Of a DNA stretch of 50,468 nt, positions 8,605 to 17,828 are shown in pieces. Under the pieces are notes generated by a model, which worked only from the letters and a program-made list of their open reading frames with translations, made no database searches and was not told where the DNA came from. Source of the stretch: Patescibacteria group bacterium (lineage in GTDB: Bacteria > Patescibacteriota > Minisyncoccia > Phycocordibacterales > UBA9973); the NCBI GenBank assembly GCA_030916965.1, contig JAUPVQ010000019.1, forward strand, positions 1 to 50,468, in the 5' to 3' direction. Within the stretch, counting starts at the first letter, position 1. Each line of letters begins with the position of its first letter. The position numbers and the translations under genes were made by a program.

Positions 8605-10075
8605 TATTCTTATCTTCTAATATTTCTAAAGCAGAATTTAATCGTAGTATTGTACCTTCTTTGCCAAACAGTTCTGCGAGTATAAATGGGTCTGGGGACT
8701 TCTGGCACCCACTTAGTGCATAGCGCATAGGCCAAAGTACCGATCCACGACCTACACTTGTAGCATATTCCCATAGTGCTTCCTTAATTTTTTCTTTAGT
8801 CCAGTTATCAACAGTGATTTTAGATAAATTCTCAATGACTATTTTTATATTTTCATTGGTAGTTATATTATCTTTCTGTTCCTTTTTTAGTATGTCTTTT
8901 GAAAGTTTTGGATATTTGAAATAGTAGTCCAAGTCTCCATTGACTGCCATCATTTCAATATCGAGTCCAGATGATATGCGTTCAATAATAACTGGCGTAA
9001 TTTTATGCAACATGTCATTTGTAAAATGCGGCAATGACTTAATATCATTTGGAATAAATTTCAACAAATATGCTTCCTGATCCTCATATGACATCTTTTT
9101 GATGTACTCACCATTTATCCATGCAAGTTTCTCTTCATTGAATTGGGCACCAGAGTGTTGAATTTTCGTTACATCAAATGCCTCCAATAATTGACTTTCA
9201 GTCATAACTTCCCTATCGTCTCCAGGATTCCAACCCAACAATGCAAGGAAATTAATCATAGCCTCAGGCAATATACCTTCATTCCTATAGTCCAAAACAT
9301 CTTTTGCGCCATCACGCTTACCGAGCTTCTTCTTGCCACCTGGGGCCATAATTGGTGGCAGGGTCGCCATTTCGGGCCTCTCCACACCTAGGGCTTCATA
9401 GAGGGCTAGGAATTTCGGTGTAGATGATATGAATTCATCTGCACGCATAATATGAGTGACACCCATTTCTAGATCGTCGATAATGTGTGCAAAGTTGTAT
9501 GTTGGATAACCATCACTTTTTATTAGAATAAAATCATCAAGTGCTTCAGGGCCAGCAGTAAGCTTCCCACGCACAAGATCATTCCACTCGGATGTTTTTA
9601 CTTCTTGGATTTTTAGACGCAATGGCATCGATCCATCCCACACAGGTGGATTTTCGGGACGGTGTTCGCGATATAGAAATGGTCTTTTTTCAAGATCAGC
9701 TTTCGCGCGAAATTCCTCAATCTCCTTCTCGGTATATGGATCAGCATAAGCTAAATTTTTATCAATTAGTGTTTGCGCATATTTTTTGTATGAGTCTAAT
9801 CTTTGTGATTGTATGTATGGTGCGTGTTTACCACCAATATCTGGTCCCTCGTCCCAGTCGAGCCCGAGCCATTTGAGTGATTCAATAATATGTTCTATAG
9901 ACCCCTCAACTTCGCGCTCTTTGTCAGTGTCTTCTATTCGGAGGATAAAAGTACCATTATATTTTCGTGCCCACAACCATGCAAAAAGTGCAGTACGAAT
10001 ACCACCAACATGCACGAATCCTGTTGGTGAGGGTGCAAAACGAGTTACAACTTTTTTGTGATTATTTGTTTCCAT
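8597..10075 (-). CDS. gltX: Glutamyl-tRNA synthetase
   Basis: A 492-residue class I synthetase. The HIGH-like motif is SPTGFVHVGGIRTALF and the KMSKS-like motif is KKLGKRDGAKDV; FILRIEDTDKERE is the family-specific catalytic strand. Length is normal. It charges tRNA-Glu and, in bacteria lacking GlnRS, may be non-discriminating and feed GatCAB; this window cannot tell. It starts 3 nt after murG. Confidence 0.97.
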   Translation of the reverse strand: METNNHKKVVTRFAPSPTGFVHVGGIRTALFAWLWARKYNGTFILRIEDTDKEREVEGSIEHIIESLKWLGLDWDEGPDIGGKHAPYIQSQRLDSYKKYAQTLIDKNLAYADPYTEKEIEEFRAKADLEKRPFLYREHRPENPPVWDGSMPLRLKIQEVKTSEWNDLVRGKLTAGPEALDDFILIKSDGYPTYNFAHIIDDLEMGVTHIMRADEFISSTPKFLALYEALGVERPEMATLPPIMAPGGKKKLGKRDGAKDVLDYRNEGILPEAMINFLALLGWNPGDDREVMTESQLLEAFDVTKIQHSGAQFNEEKLAWINGEYIKKMSYEDQEAYLLKFIPNDIKSLPHFTNDMLHKITPVIIERISSGLDIEMMAVNGDLDYYFKYPKLSKDILKKEQKDNITTNENIKIVIENLSKITVDNWTKEKIKEALWEYATSVGRGSVLWPMRYALSGCQKSPDPFILAELFGKEGTILRLNSALEILEDKNNE

Positions 10076-10078
10076 ATA

Positions 10079-11203
10079 TTATTCGTGCTCTAAAGCTATT
10101 TTAATTGCTGCATTTGCTATTGTCGATGCTGCGTCAGGCTTTGCGAAGCGAGATGCACTTTCCTTCATCTTTGTTATCTGATCCTGATTATCAAATAGTT
10201 TATCAATCAAGGCTGTAATCACATGAGGTTTGAAGTTGATTTCTTCCACCACTTCACTTGCACCAGATCTTGCATAATTATATGCATTTTTCTTTTGGTG
10301 ATCACCATTACTATTTGAAATTGGAATAATTATTGATGGTATTTTCCATGATGCAATTTCAAAAATTGTAGACCCAGCTCGGGACAATACTACATCAGCA
10401 ATACCTGCTGCCATTTTTGTTGCAATATCATTTAGGTACGCAATTGGTTTATAACTATTTTTAAGTGGGTTCTTGTCTAGTATAAAATTTGAACGCAAGA
10501 CGACATCTTCGAAATTCTTAATACCAGTTTGGTGTATTATTTGATATTTCTCTATCAATAATGGTAATGCATCAAGGATTATTTTGTTTATAATCTCTGC
10601 ACCTTGTGATCCACCCAATATGAGAATTGTTTTTTTGTTTTCACTAAAATTAAAAAAGTCATACGCTCCATCACTTGCTCCGTGCATTATGCTTTTACGA
10701 ATTGGTTGGCCTGTTAGGACAGTCTTCTCTGCCGGTAAATATTCCACAGCTTCTGGCCATGATACTGCTATGTGACGTGCAAATTTGGCAGTCCAGAGAT
10801 TTAATCTACCAGGGTAGGAATCTGACTCGTGGACAATAACAGGTATACGCAAAATTTTTGCACCAAATACTGCAGGAAACGCAGCATAGCCACCCTTGGA
10901 TACAACAACATCGGGATAAATAGTAAAGAGTTTAAGTAGTCCAACAACAGCTCCCATCGAAGCTGCAATCATATCAAAGAAATTTTTGATTGATGAATAA
11001 GTACGCAACTTACCTGCAGGAACAGCAATATATGTAATCCTATTATTGAATAGCATTTGTTTGTCATAAGGACTGTCGGACATGTAGTAGAGTTTCAGAT
11101 CAAGTATCTTCTCTTTTTGAGCGATAATATTGAGTTCTTCGGCAATAGCAATCAAAGGATAGAAATGCCCCCCAGTCCCCCCTCCTGTAAGTAATATCTT
11201 CAT
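10079..11203 (-). CDS. murG: UDP-GlcNAc:lipid I N-acetylglucosaminyltransferase MurG
   Basis: A 374-residue GT-B glycosyltransferase. The N-terminal glycine loop TGGGTGGHFYPLIAIAEEL and the second loop ILGGSQGAEIINKII are diagnostic, as are the SKGGYAAFPAVFGAK and SRAGSTIFEIASWKIPSIIIP donor-site strands. MurG converts lipid I to lipid II at the inner face of the membrane. It follows ftsW by 41 nt; a TGnnnTAAAAT-like -10 in that gap may add an internal promoter. Its presence with mraY and ftsW shows that the cell makes its own peptidoglycan. Confidence 0.97.
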   Translation of the reverse strand: MKILLTGGGTGGHFYPLIAIAEELNIIAQKEKILDLKLYYMSDSPYDKQMLFNNRITYIAVPAGKLRTYSSIKNFFDMIAASMGAVVGLLKLFTIYPDVVVSKGGYAAFPAVFGAKILRIPVIVHESDSYPGRLNLWTAKFARHIAVSWPEAVEYLPAEKTVLTGQPIRKSIMHGASDGAYDFFNFSENKKTILILGGSQGAEIINKIILDALPLLIEKYQIIHQTGIKNFEDVVLRSNFILDKNPLKNSYKPIAYLNDIATKMAAGIADVVLSRAGSTIFEIASWKIPSIIIPISNSNGDHQKKNAYNYARSGASEVVEEINFKPHVITALIDKLFDNQDQITKMKESASRFAKPDAASTIANAAIKIALEHE

Positions 11204-11244
11204 AGTCCTTATTTTACAGCATTTTATGATATTTTTCCAGTGGA

Positions 11245-12345
11245 TTAATTCTTTTTTTGGAAACGAGAGATGTTGAGGATTATGCCCATTGCTCCAAGTG
11301 TGATCAATAGTGATGTACCACCATGGCTTATGAATGGTAGTGGAACTCCTGTGAGTGGAAAGACACCAATGATAGAGGCAATATTCATAAATGCTTGAGC
11401 AAGTGTAATCGTGATGAGTCCTATTACAAGTATTTTGGAAAATGAATCCGGAGCATAATACCCAATTTTGAACCCACGAAATGCAAAAATAATAAATAAA
11501 ATAATTATAGATACTGTGCCTACAAACCCAGTCTCTTCACCGATAACAGCAAAGATAGAATCGCCTTGAGGTTCGGGTAGATAACTGTATTTCTGTATGC
11601 TCTGTCCGAGTCCCCTACCAAACAAACCACCAGAACCAATTGCAATAAGTGATTGCTGTAATTGATATGAGGATGTACTTTGGTTGCGACTTGGATGCAG
11701 AAATGTATCTACTCTATTTTTTAAATACGGTGTGAAGGAAACAAGTAAACCGAGACCCAAAAGAGATATTCCCAAAATTCCTAGAATATATTTCCAGGAC
11801 ATACCTGATATAAATAGCATTACCAATGCTGTAACTACTATCAATATTACACTTTTTGTATCAGGTTGCTTTAATAGTACACCTGCAATAATAGCAAGCA
11901 GAATGACAAGAGGTATAATACTGAATTTGATATCTTGGACCTTTACTTTCACCCATGATAACCATGCAGCAAAATATATAACAAAAGCAATTTTCAAAAA
12001 TTCAACAGGTTGAAGTGAAATTCCAAAAATATTGATCCACCTTTTTGCTCCACCGTGGGAGAAACCGATTTTGGGTATAAAGACGGCAGCTGTGATAAGT
12101 ATAGAAACTATAAAGATTGTTAAAGAATATGTTTTCCAAAATTTGTATGGTATGCGATAAGCACAGTACATAGCGATACCACCTCCTAGCAATCCAAAAA
12201 TGAATTGATTAAAAATAACATCATAAAATTTCGCAGGATTCTTTGCTAGTATTCCCATTGAAGCGGAGGTAAACATAGCAATACCCACGATTGTTAACGT
12301 GATAATTAATCCAAAAAAAATTTTATCAATATTTTTTTCTTTCAT
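11245..12345 (-). CDS. ftsW: FtsW/RodA-type lipid II polymerase (SEDS family)
   Basis: A 366-residue polytopic protein with about ten membrane segments. SEDS signatures include KRWINIFGISLQPVEFLKIAF, LLKQPDTKSVILI, the cytoplasmic LGQSIQKYSYLPEPQGDSIFAVIGEETGF loop and GVPLPFISHGGTSLL near the C-terminus. SEDS proteins polymerise lipid II with a partner class b PBP. Its place between mraY and murG favours FtsW (septal) over RodA. No PBP2b/FtsI is in this window. Confidence 0.93.
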   Translation of the reverse strand: MKEKNIDKIFFGLIITLTIVGIAMFTSASMGILAKNPAKFYDVIFNQFIFGLLGGGIAMYCAYRIPYKFWKTYSLTIFIVSILITAAVFIPKIGFSHGGAKRWINIFGISLQPVEFLKIAFVIYFAAWLSWVKVKVQDIKFSIIPLVILLAIIAGVLLKQPDTKSVILIVVTALVMLFISGMSWKYILGILGISLLGLGLLVSFTPYLKNRVDTFLHPSRNQSTSSYQLQQSLIAIGSGGLFGRGLGQSIQKYSYLPEPQGDSIFAVIGEETGFVGTVSIIILFIIFAFRGFKIGYYAPDSFSKILVIGLITITLAQAFMNIASIIGVFPLTGVPLPFISHGGTSLLITLGAMGIILNISRFQKKN

Positions 12346-12346
12346 A

Positions 12347-13393
12347 TTATTGCAAAAAGACTAATACAACTCCAATCGTTGATGTCATAATACTGACAAT
12401 CCAGTACCGCATGGTCACTTTGTATTTCGGCCACCCTATACTCTCGAAGTGGTGGTGCAGTGGTGCAACAATAAAAATCTTTTTACCATTAAAGAATTTG
12501 CGAGCAGTCATCTGTATAACTACAGATACTGAAGTGATAAATAATGGGAATGCAATAATAGGCAATAGTAGGACTGTATCTGTAAGAAAAGCGATGACAG
12601 ACAAGGTAACAGTTAATCCGATCATTCCAGTCTCTCCCATATAGAATCGTGCAGGAGGAATATTGAACCACAAGAATGCAAGTATTCCACTTGCTATTAC
12701 CGCACAAAACGCGCTTAGGTTAAATTGACCATGACCATATGCAATAATTGTGTATCCAACAAATACAGGAACCAATACTCCACCCGAGAGACCATCAATA
12801 CCATCAATAACACTAGAAGAAAATACAGCAAGCATAACTAAAATAAAAAATGGTATAAATAAAAAGCCCAGATACAAGGTTCCATCAAATGGAATATGAA
12901 TACTATTCATACCCAATTTCGAATAAAACCACCATCCGATAATAAGCCCAAGTGTAAAAATAATCCCAATTTTTAAATACCTTAGAAGTATAGGGTCACC
13001 AGAGAGTTTGCCATATGCAAATATTTGAATAAAATCGTCTCCAAGTCCAATCAAAGAAGCCAAAATTAATGCACCAAATGGCAGTAGTGTTTCAGATCTA
13101 TTAATGAAATTAATTTTGAGCGCTATATCAGTATCGATAAACACAGAAATTAGAAATATAACAAAAATTGTCGCAACAACAGACATCCAGACAATCACCC
13201 CACCTATTCTCGGAGTACGAAGCTCCTGATCTTCGTATATCTTTTTGAAATTGTCAGATGGTGCAACGTTTATCCTAGATGTTCGACGCCATAATTTATA
13301 TTTGTAGAAATAGTGAGTAAAAACTGGTGTCAGCAATATACCAGAAACGAAGCTAATAATAGCCGGTATTAATATTTTAATTGCGTTATTCAT
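12347..13393 (-). CDS. mraY: Phospho-N-acetylmuramoyl-pentapeptide transferase MraY
   Basis: The protein has 348 residues from the ATG at 13393, chosen over an in-frame ATG at 13411 because it gives the short overlap with the scpB stop and a standard N-terminal helix. Motifs include LRTPRIGGVIVW, ASLIGLGDDFIQI (catalytic Asp cluster), SSSVIDGIDGLSGG, RFYMGETGMIGL and APLHHHFESIGW. It transfers phospho-MurNAc-pentapeptide to undecaprenyl phosphate, making lipid I. Confidence 0.96.
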   Translation of the reverse strand: MNNAIKILIPAIISFVSGILLTPVFTHYFYKYKLWRRTSRINVAPSDNFKKIYEDQELRTPRIGGVIVWMSVVATIFVIFLISVFIDTDIALKINFINRSETLLPFGALILASLIGLGDDFIQIFAYGKLSGDPILLRYLKIGIIFTLGLIIGWWFYSKLGMNSIHIPFDGTLYLGFLFIPFFILVMLAVFSSSVIDGIDGLSGGVLVPVFVGYTIIAYGHGQFNLSAFCAVIASGILAFLWFNIPPARFYMGETGMIGLTVTLSVIAFLTDTVLLLPIIAFPLFITSVSVVIQMTARKFFNGKKIFIVAPLHHHFESIGWPKYKVTMRYWIVSIMTSTIGVVLVFLQ

Positions 13394-13931
13394 TATTATT
13401 TTCCTTATCACCCTTTAGTGCTATTTTTAAATTTTCTACAACACTCTGATAATTAGGCAATTCGGCAATAGACGTGACACCCATGAATTGTAGGGTTTCA
13501 GTTGTTGGACTGTATGTGTAGCGTCTAGAATCATTTACATCAATATTTTTCTCTATCAGTCCGCGTATCAATAGATTGCGTAATATGAAGCTTGAGTTTA
13601 CACCACGAATATAGTCGATTTCTGCACGTGTAGCTTTGCTGCTATAAAGTATAATCGACAGAGTTTCCAAGGATGACTTCGACAATTCACGAGATAGCTC
13701 ATCTTTACGCATTGTTTCGAGGAAGATACTTGCATCCTTGTTTGTCCCAAGCGTAATTTCATTACCATTTTCTATTATAGTGAGCCCTGAATTATTTTGA
13801 CGTTCTTTTAGTACAATCAGAGCATCACGAACTCTACCCTCGTCGACAGATAGGATCTCAGAGATCTTTTTAATAGAGACTGGCTCTCCTTTGAAAAAAA
13901 GTAATGCTTCAATTTTTGCGTGTAGTTCCAT
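13386..13931 (-). CDS. scpB: Segregation and condensation protein B
   Basis: A 181-residue protein with two winged-helix domains. Typical ScpB segments are LHAKIEALLFFKGEPVSIKKIS, LSKSSLETLSIILYSSKATRAEIDYIRGVNSSFILRNLLIRGLIE and YTYSPTTETLQFMGV. ScpB dimers bind ScpA to form the regulatory part of the SMC condensin complex. It starts 1 nt after scpA and overlaps mraY, which couples chromosome condensation to wall genes in one transcript. Confidence 0.94.
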   Translation of the reverse strand: MELHAKIEALLFFKGEPVSIKKISEILSVDEGRVRDALIVLKERQNNSGLTIIENGNEITLGTNKDASIFLETMRKDELSRELSKSSLETLSIILYSSKATRAEIDYIRGVNSSFILRNLLIRGLIEKNIDVNDSRRYTYSPTTETLQFMGVTSIAELPNYQSVVENLKIALKGDKENNNE

Positions 13932-13932
13932 A

Positions 13933-14721
13933 TTAAATATTTGAATTATTTTCTGTTAACTGTTCTTGGTTAATTTTATCTTGTTTGGTAATAGTCATAT
14001 CTTCAAAAGTCGTATTTTGTATTACATCTATAATCCCCTCTCTGACCAATTCTAACATAGCTAGAAAAGAAACAATAACATTTACTTTTTTTTCACGGAC
14101 ATCTGCACTTGGAAATTTATTTGAAAATTCCTTAAAAGAAAAAGTAATCGATTCCTGAATTCTAACAGTTAGGTTATCTAGCATTTCTTCCATACTAATC
14201 ACCTTCTTTACTTCAACTTCGGGTAAAGGAATGGCTTTTTTGGGTATATTATCAAGGACTGTTTGGATTCCAATTAGCATATTATCTTTTGTAATCTGTA
14301 CATCTGGACTCCATACAGGATCACTCCAATTACGCTCGGGAGCTGAAAATATAATCTTTGCACCAAATTGTGTTTTTATATCTACACTTGCGTTCTTGAT
14401 AATCTGATACAGGCGCAATCTGTCTTCGAGATTTTGAATCTTCTCAGTCTCATCTGTTGTTAATGTCAGGTTGGGTAAAAGGGATTTAGACTTAATCAGG
14501 ATCAGAGTTGCTGCTACAACTACGAAGCTAGATACATTGCTTATATGGATCAGAGTGTTGTCTTTCGAGATACTGTTTACGTATGCAATATATTCATTTG
14601 TTACTTCTGCCAACGATACATCATTTACAAAGAACTTCCTCTCTTCTACTAAACTCAAAAGGAGCTCCAATGGCCCTTCAAAATTCCCCGCTTTTACTTT
14701 GTAAATAGTATCAGTGTCCAT
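13933..14721 (-). CDS. scpA: Segregation and condensation protein A
   Basis: A 262-residue kleisin. The N-terminal helix motif FEGPLELLLSLVEERKFFVNDVSLAEVTNEYIAYV is the SMC-neck binding part; a central region (ILIKSKSLLPN) and a C-terminal winged helix (VNVIVSFLAMLELVREGIIDVIQ) follow. ScpA bridges the SMC heads. It is adjacent to scpB in the usual order; smc itself is not in the window. Confidence 0.94.
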   Translation of the reverse strand: MDTDTIYKVKAGNFEGPLELLLSLVEERKFFVNDVSLAEVTNEYIAYVNSISKDNTLIHISNVSSFVVVAATLILIKSKSLLPNLTLTTDETEKIQNLEDRLRLYQIIKNASVDIKTQFGAKIIFSAPERNWSDPVWSPDVQITKDNMLIGIQTVLDNIPKKAIPLPEVEVKKVISMEEMLDNLTVRIQESITFSFKEFSNKFPSADVREKKVNVIVSFLAMLELVREGIIDVIQNTTFEDMTITKQDKINQEQLTENNSNI

Positions 14722-14725
14722 TTAA

Positions 14726-15124
14726 TTATTCTATATGTCCTTGTATCTTTTTAGCATACTCAATTATTTCATCTGGTGTGTCATATGAAATAATCGGCCA
14801 TCTTGGTAATAAATGGTTATTTTTTTGAGGTATTATATGTATGTGGAAATGTGGTACTTGTTCACCGACAACACCGATCTGGACAAAATCACAAGACAAA
14901 TTATTTTTGAATTGAGACATTAATTTTTTTGTCAGGACGAAGCTCTTGCTGATTGTGTCGTCATCGCAATCTTGCATCCATTCAACATGCTTCTTGGGTA
15001 TCAATAGTGCGTGACCTTTTGCAACAGGATATATATCCATAAATGCCAAAAAGTTGTCATCTTCATAGATTTTTATACAAGGCACATCTCCTTTTATAAT
15101 TTTGCAAAAAATGCAATTATCCAT
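14726..15124 (-). CDS. HIT family nucleotide hydrolase
   Basis: A 132-residue histidine triad protein. It has the N-terminal CIFCKIIKGDVPC zinc-type motif, the ALLIPKKHVEWM strand and the catalytic triad HFHIHIIP near residue 95. HIT proteins hydrolyse aminoacyl-adenylates and other adenosine phosphoramidates. Sitting 5 nt after aspS, it could clear misreleased aspartyl-AMP, but that link is inference. Confidence 0.9.
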   Translation of the reverse strand: MDNCIFCKIIKGDVPCIKIYEDDNFLAFMDIYPVAKGHALLIPKKHVEWMQDCDDDTISKSFVLTKKLMSQFKNNLSCDFVQIGVVGEQVPHFHIHIIPQKNNHLLPRWPIISYDTPDEIIEYAKKIQGHIE

Positions 15125-15129
15125 AATTA

Positions 15130-16521
15130 TTATGTGATTATTTTAATTCCTAATTCTGTAATTTGCTTGGTTGGCATTACACTTGGTGCTCCCATCATCA
15201 AGTCCTTACCCTCACCTGTTTTTGGGAATGCGATTACTTCGCGGATGTTTGGCTCGTTTTGTAGGATCATAACAATACGGTCTATTCCAGGTGCGAAGCC
15301 TCCGTGTGGAGGTGCTCCGTATTTAAATGCTTCTAGTATGTGAGCAAATTTTAATTGCTGAGTTTCTTCTGGAATATTTAGTAGGTTAAATACCTGCTTT
15401 TGTTCATCACTGTTGTGTATACGAATACTTCCTGATGATAATTCATATCCATTAAGCACTAGGTCATATGCATTGGCACGAATAGATAGTAAGTCAGAGC
15501 CAGTCATGAATTTCTCTTTATCTTCTGGCTTAACTGAGCAAAATGGGTGATGCTGTGCTTGTAGAGTACCGTCTTCAAGCTTCTCAAACATTGGAAAGTC
15601 TAGTATCCAACAGAATGCGAGCTCATCTGGGTCCTCTTTGTTCTCTCGCAAGTCTGGCTTGTCGCTACCGTACTTCTCCATAGATTCTGCGTAAGTAAGT
15701 CGAGGGAAAGGAATGGTTGAGATCTTCTTGTTTGGGTACAAAGTTTTTACAAGCTCGATAAACATCGGCTCTGTGTATGACAAGACTTCTTCTTGGTCAA
15801 CAAAAGACATCTCGTAATCAAGCTGAGTAAATTCAGGCTGACGATCACCGCGAGTATCCTCATCACGCATACAACGCGCAATCTGGAAATATTTTTCGAA
15901 TCCTGCAACCATACAAAGTTGTTTGAATTGCTGTGGAGACTGTGGCAATGCGTAGAATTTGCCATTCTCAAGTCGAGATGGGACCAGGTATTCTCGGGAA
16001 CCTTCAGGAGTACCCTTCATTAGCATTGGAGTCTCGATTTCAACGAAATCATTTTTATGCATATAGTCACGGAAAAAGGAAATGATTTTGTCACGCATGC
16101 GAATATTACTCTGCATTCTTTGTGATCTCAAATCGATATACTTGTATTTCATTCGCACTTCCTCACCTATTTCTCGAGTATCGCCACTAATTTCAAAAGG
16201 AATTGTTTCAGCAGTATTTAGAACTTCAATATTTAGGACTTCGAGCTCTATGTCGCCATTCTGGACTCCAACTTTTATGTTTCTTTCAGGTCGGGCATTT
16301 ACTTTACCAATAATTTTCAGTACCCATTCCGGGCGAATTTCCTTAGCAAGTTCTATTCCAGCAGAATTTGGTAACACTACACCTTGTACAAGGCCTGTCA
16401 TGTCTCGCATATCTACAAAGACCATTTTACCTTGGTCGCGTCTCACATCTACCCAGCCTGCTATAGACACTTCCTCACCAATGTGGTCTTTTAAATCTTT
16501 AATATATATTCTATTTGTCAT
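15130..16521 (-). CDS. aspS: Aspartyl-tRNA synthetase lacking the GAD insertion
   Basis: A 463-residue class II synthetase. An OB-fold anticodon domain (residues 1-105, VSIAGWVDVRRDQGKMVFVDMRD) is followed by catalytic motif 2 (FQIARCMRDEDTRGDRQPEFTQ) and motif 3 (GGFAPGIDRIVMIL). Bacterial AspRS is usually about 590 residues because a ~130-residue GAD domain follows the YGSDKPDLR motif. Here YGSDKPDLRENKEDPDELAF runs straight into CWILDFPMFE near residues 285-305, so the insertion is gone while flanking sequence is bacterial in type. It heads the long minus-strand run, with its own extended -10. Confidence 0.95.
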   Translation of the reverse strand: MTNRIYIKDLKDHIGEEVSIAGWVDVRRDQGKMVFVDMRDMTGLVQGVVLPNSAGIELAKEIRPEWVLKIIGKVNARPERNIKVGVQNGDIELEVLNIEVLNTAETIPFEISGDTREIGEEVRMKYKYIDLRSQRMQSNIRMRDKIISFFRDYMHKNDFVEIETPMLMKGTPEGSREYLVPSRLENGKFYALPQSPQQFKQLCMVAGFEKYFQIARCMRDEDTRGDRQPEFTQLDYEMSFVDQEEVLSYTEPMFIELVKTLYPNKKISTIPFPRLTYAESMEKYGSDKPDLRENKEDPDELAFCWILDFPMFEKLEDGTLQAQHHPFCSVKPEDKEKFMTGSDLLSIRANAYDLVLNGYELSSGSIRIHNSDEQKQVFNLLNIPEETQQLKFAHILEAFKYGAPPHGGFAPGIDRIVMILQNEPNIREVIAFPKTGEGKDLMMGAPSVMPTKQITELGIKIIT

Positions 16522-16529
16522 ATTAATTT

Positions 16530-16538
16530 ATAATATCA
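16530..16538 (-). promoter_or_regulatory. Extended -10 promoter of aspS
   Basis: On the minus strand TGATATTAT lies 8 nt before the aspS ATG, a predicted leaderless or near-leaderless start that would drive the envelope/division operon. Confidence 0.5.
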
Positions 16539-16573
16539 CAAAAAGTCTATGTTGTGTATAGAGAAAAACAAAA

Positions 16574-16786
16574 TTAATGCAAGTTTTGGGATACAATCTC
16601 GTAAGGGACGCCGATGATAGAATTGATCAGTACAAACGTCCAATAAAATGGCGCAACTAGGAAAAAAAGCACTCTATCCTTTTCATACAATGGGAGGTAC
16701 CACTTTTGCAATTTCATAAAAAACCAGTTGAGTGGTATATACAACACTCCAAATATTACAGTTAAAAATATTTTAATTATTGTCAT
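16574..16786 (-). CDS. Small membrane protein coupled to trpS
   Basis: A 70-residue protein with two hydrophobic segments (about residues 3-22 and 39-60) joined by a charged turn (KLQKWYLPLYEKDRV). Its ATG overlaps the trpS TGA stop (ATGA), a clear translational coupling. The family is not recognised; proteins like this are frequent in small-genome bacteria. Confidence 0.65.
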   Translation of the reverse strand: MTIIKIFLTVIFGVLYIPLNWFFMKLQKWYLPLYEKDRVLFFLVAPFYWTFVLINSIIGVPYEIVSQNLH

Positions 16787-17727
16787 AATTGTAATCCTAT
16801 ATTAGATCTAATCTTTAGCATTTTTTTCTCTATTATTGGTTTGATTTTATTTTTACCATTTTCAAGAATTTCAATTACCATGTCCTTCGAAAGTTTATTT
16901 CGAATTTCACGCATAGGTGTTATGTAATTAATTATATCTTGGATCAAAAGTTCTTTCAATTCTTTGTACTTACCTTCTTTCTCTTTGTATATAGCGTCCA
17001 ATTCATTCTTGGGTCTGAAAAGCATATGGATATTGTACACATTTGTAGGTACTGAACTTCCAGAATCTGTTACGATACCCATAACAGCCTTCTTTATTTC
17101 CTCATCTGTACCAAAAAGTGGAATAGTGTTGCCATAACTCTTGCTCATCTTGCGTCCATCTGTGCCTGGAACTATTGCCACATCTTTCAATATCATTGCT
17201 TCAGGCATTTTAAATGTCTCGCCGTATGTATTGTTGAATTTGCCCGCTGTATCGCGAGCATATTCTACATGTTGCTTCTGATCTGCGCCTACAGGTACAA
17301 CATCGGCATCCTGTACTAGAATATCGGCTGCCATAAGCATTGGGTAATCAAAGAGCCCCACAGTCACCTCTTTTGCTTTTTGATTTGCGTCCTTATAGCT
17401 TGTAGCACGTTCAAGGTATGGCATTGTGGTAATACAATTGAAATACCATGCAAGTTCAGTAACTTCTGGAGTATCTGATTGCTTGAAAAGGATTACTTTC
17501 TCCGGATCAAGTCCGCAAGCAATGTAATCCATAGTAATGTCTAGGATATTTTTAGATAATTTCTCATTATCTTGGACTGTGGTAATAGCATGCAAGTCAG
17601 CAATAAATATACGAGCGTCGTATTTGTCCTGCATTTCTACAAACTGGCGTATAGCACCAAAATAGTTACCAATGTGCATTGTGCCTGATGGTTGAATTCC
17701 TGAAAGTAATATTTTCTTGTTTGACAT
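16783..17727 (-). CDS. trpS: Tryptophanyl-tRNA synthetase
   Basis: The protein has 314 residues from the ATG at 17727. An in-frame ATG at 17751 is rejected because the -10 element at 17734-17739 lies between the two. Class I motifs are GIQPSGTMHIGNYFGAIRQF and GRKMSKSYGNTI. LMAADILVQDADVVPVGADQKQHVE is the conserved tryptophan-site region. Length is standard. Confidence 0.96.
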   Translation of the reverse strand: MSNKKILLSGIQPSGTMHIGNYFGAIRQFVEMQDKYDARIFIADLHAITTVQDNEKLSKNILDITMDYIACGLDPEKVILFKQSDTPEVTELAWYFNCITTMPYLERATSYKDANQKAKEVTVGLFDYPMLMAADILVQDADVVPVGADQKQHVEYARDTAGKFNNTYGETFKMPEAMILKDVAIVPGTDGRKMSKSYGNTIPLFGTDEEIKKAVMGIVTDSGSSVPTNVYNIHMLFRPKNELDAIYKEKEGKYKELKELLIQDIINYITPMREIRNKLSKDMVIEILENGKNKIKPIIEKKMLKIRSNIGLQL

Positions 17728-17733
17728 ACAAAT

Positions 17734-17742
17734 ATTATACCA
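17734..17742 (-). promoter_or_regulatory. Extended -10 promoter of trpS
   Basis: Minus-strand TGGTATAAT followed by 6 nt (ATTTGT) and ATG. The same arrangement, with only one base different in the 6-nt gap, is found before the 49-residue peptide at 26118. Confidence 0.65.
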
Positions 17743-17754
17743 AATACGCAATTT

Positions 17755-17763
17755 TTATGCACA
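17755..17763 (+). promoter_or_regulatory. DnaA-box-like site between trpS and dnaB
   Basis: TTATGCACA fits the relaxed DnaA consensus TTWTNCACA. It is a single site in the trpS-dnaB gap, so regulation of dnaB by DnaA is only a possibility. Confidence 0.3.
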
Positions 17764-17813
17764 TTTTACCCACAGAGTTATCCTAATTTACCAGTTTGTC
17801 ATATTTCGAGATG

Positions 17814-17822
17814 TGCTAGAAT
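17814..17822 (+). promoter_or_regulatory. Extended -10 promoter of dnaB
   Basis: TGCTAGAAT lies 6 nt before the dnaB ATG, so the transcript should start at or next to the start codon. No good -35 is visible. Confidence 0.55.
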
Positions 17823-17828
17823 AGACGG

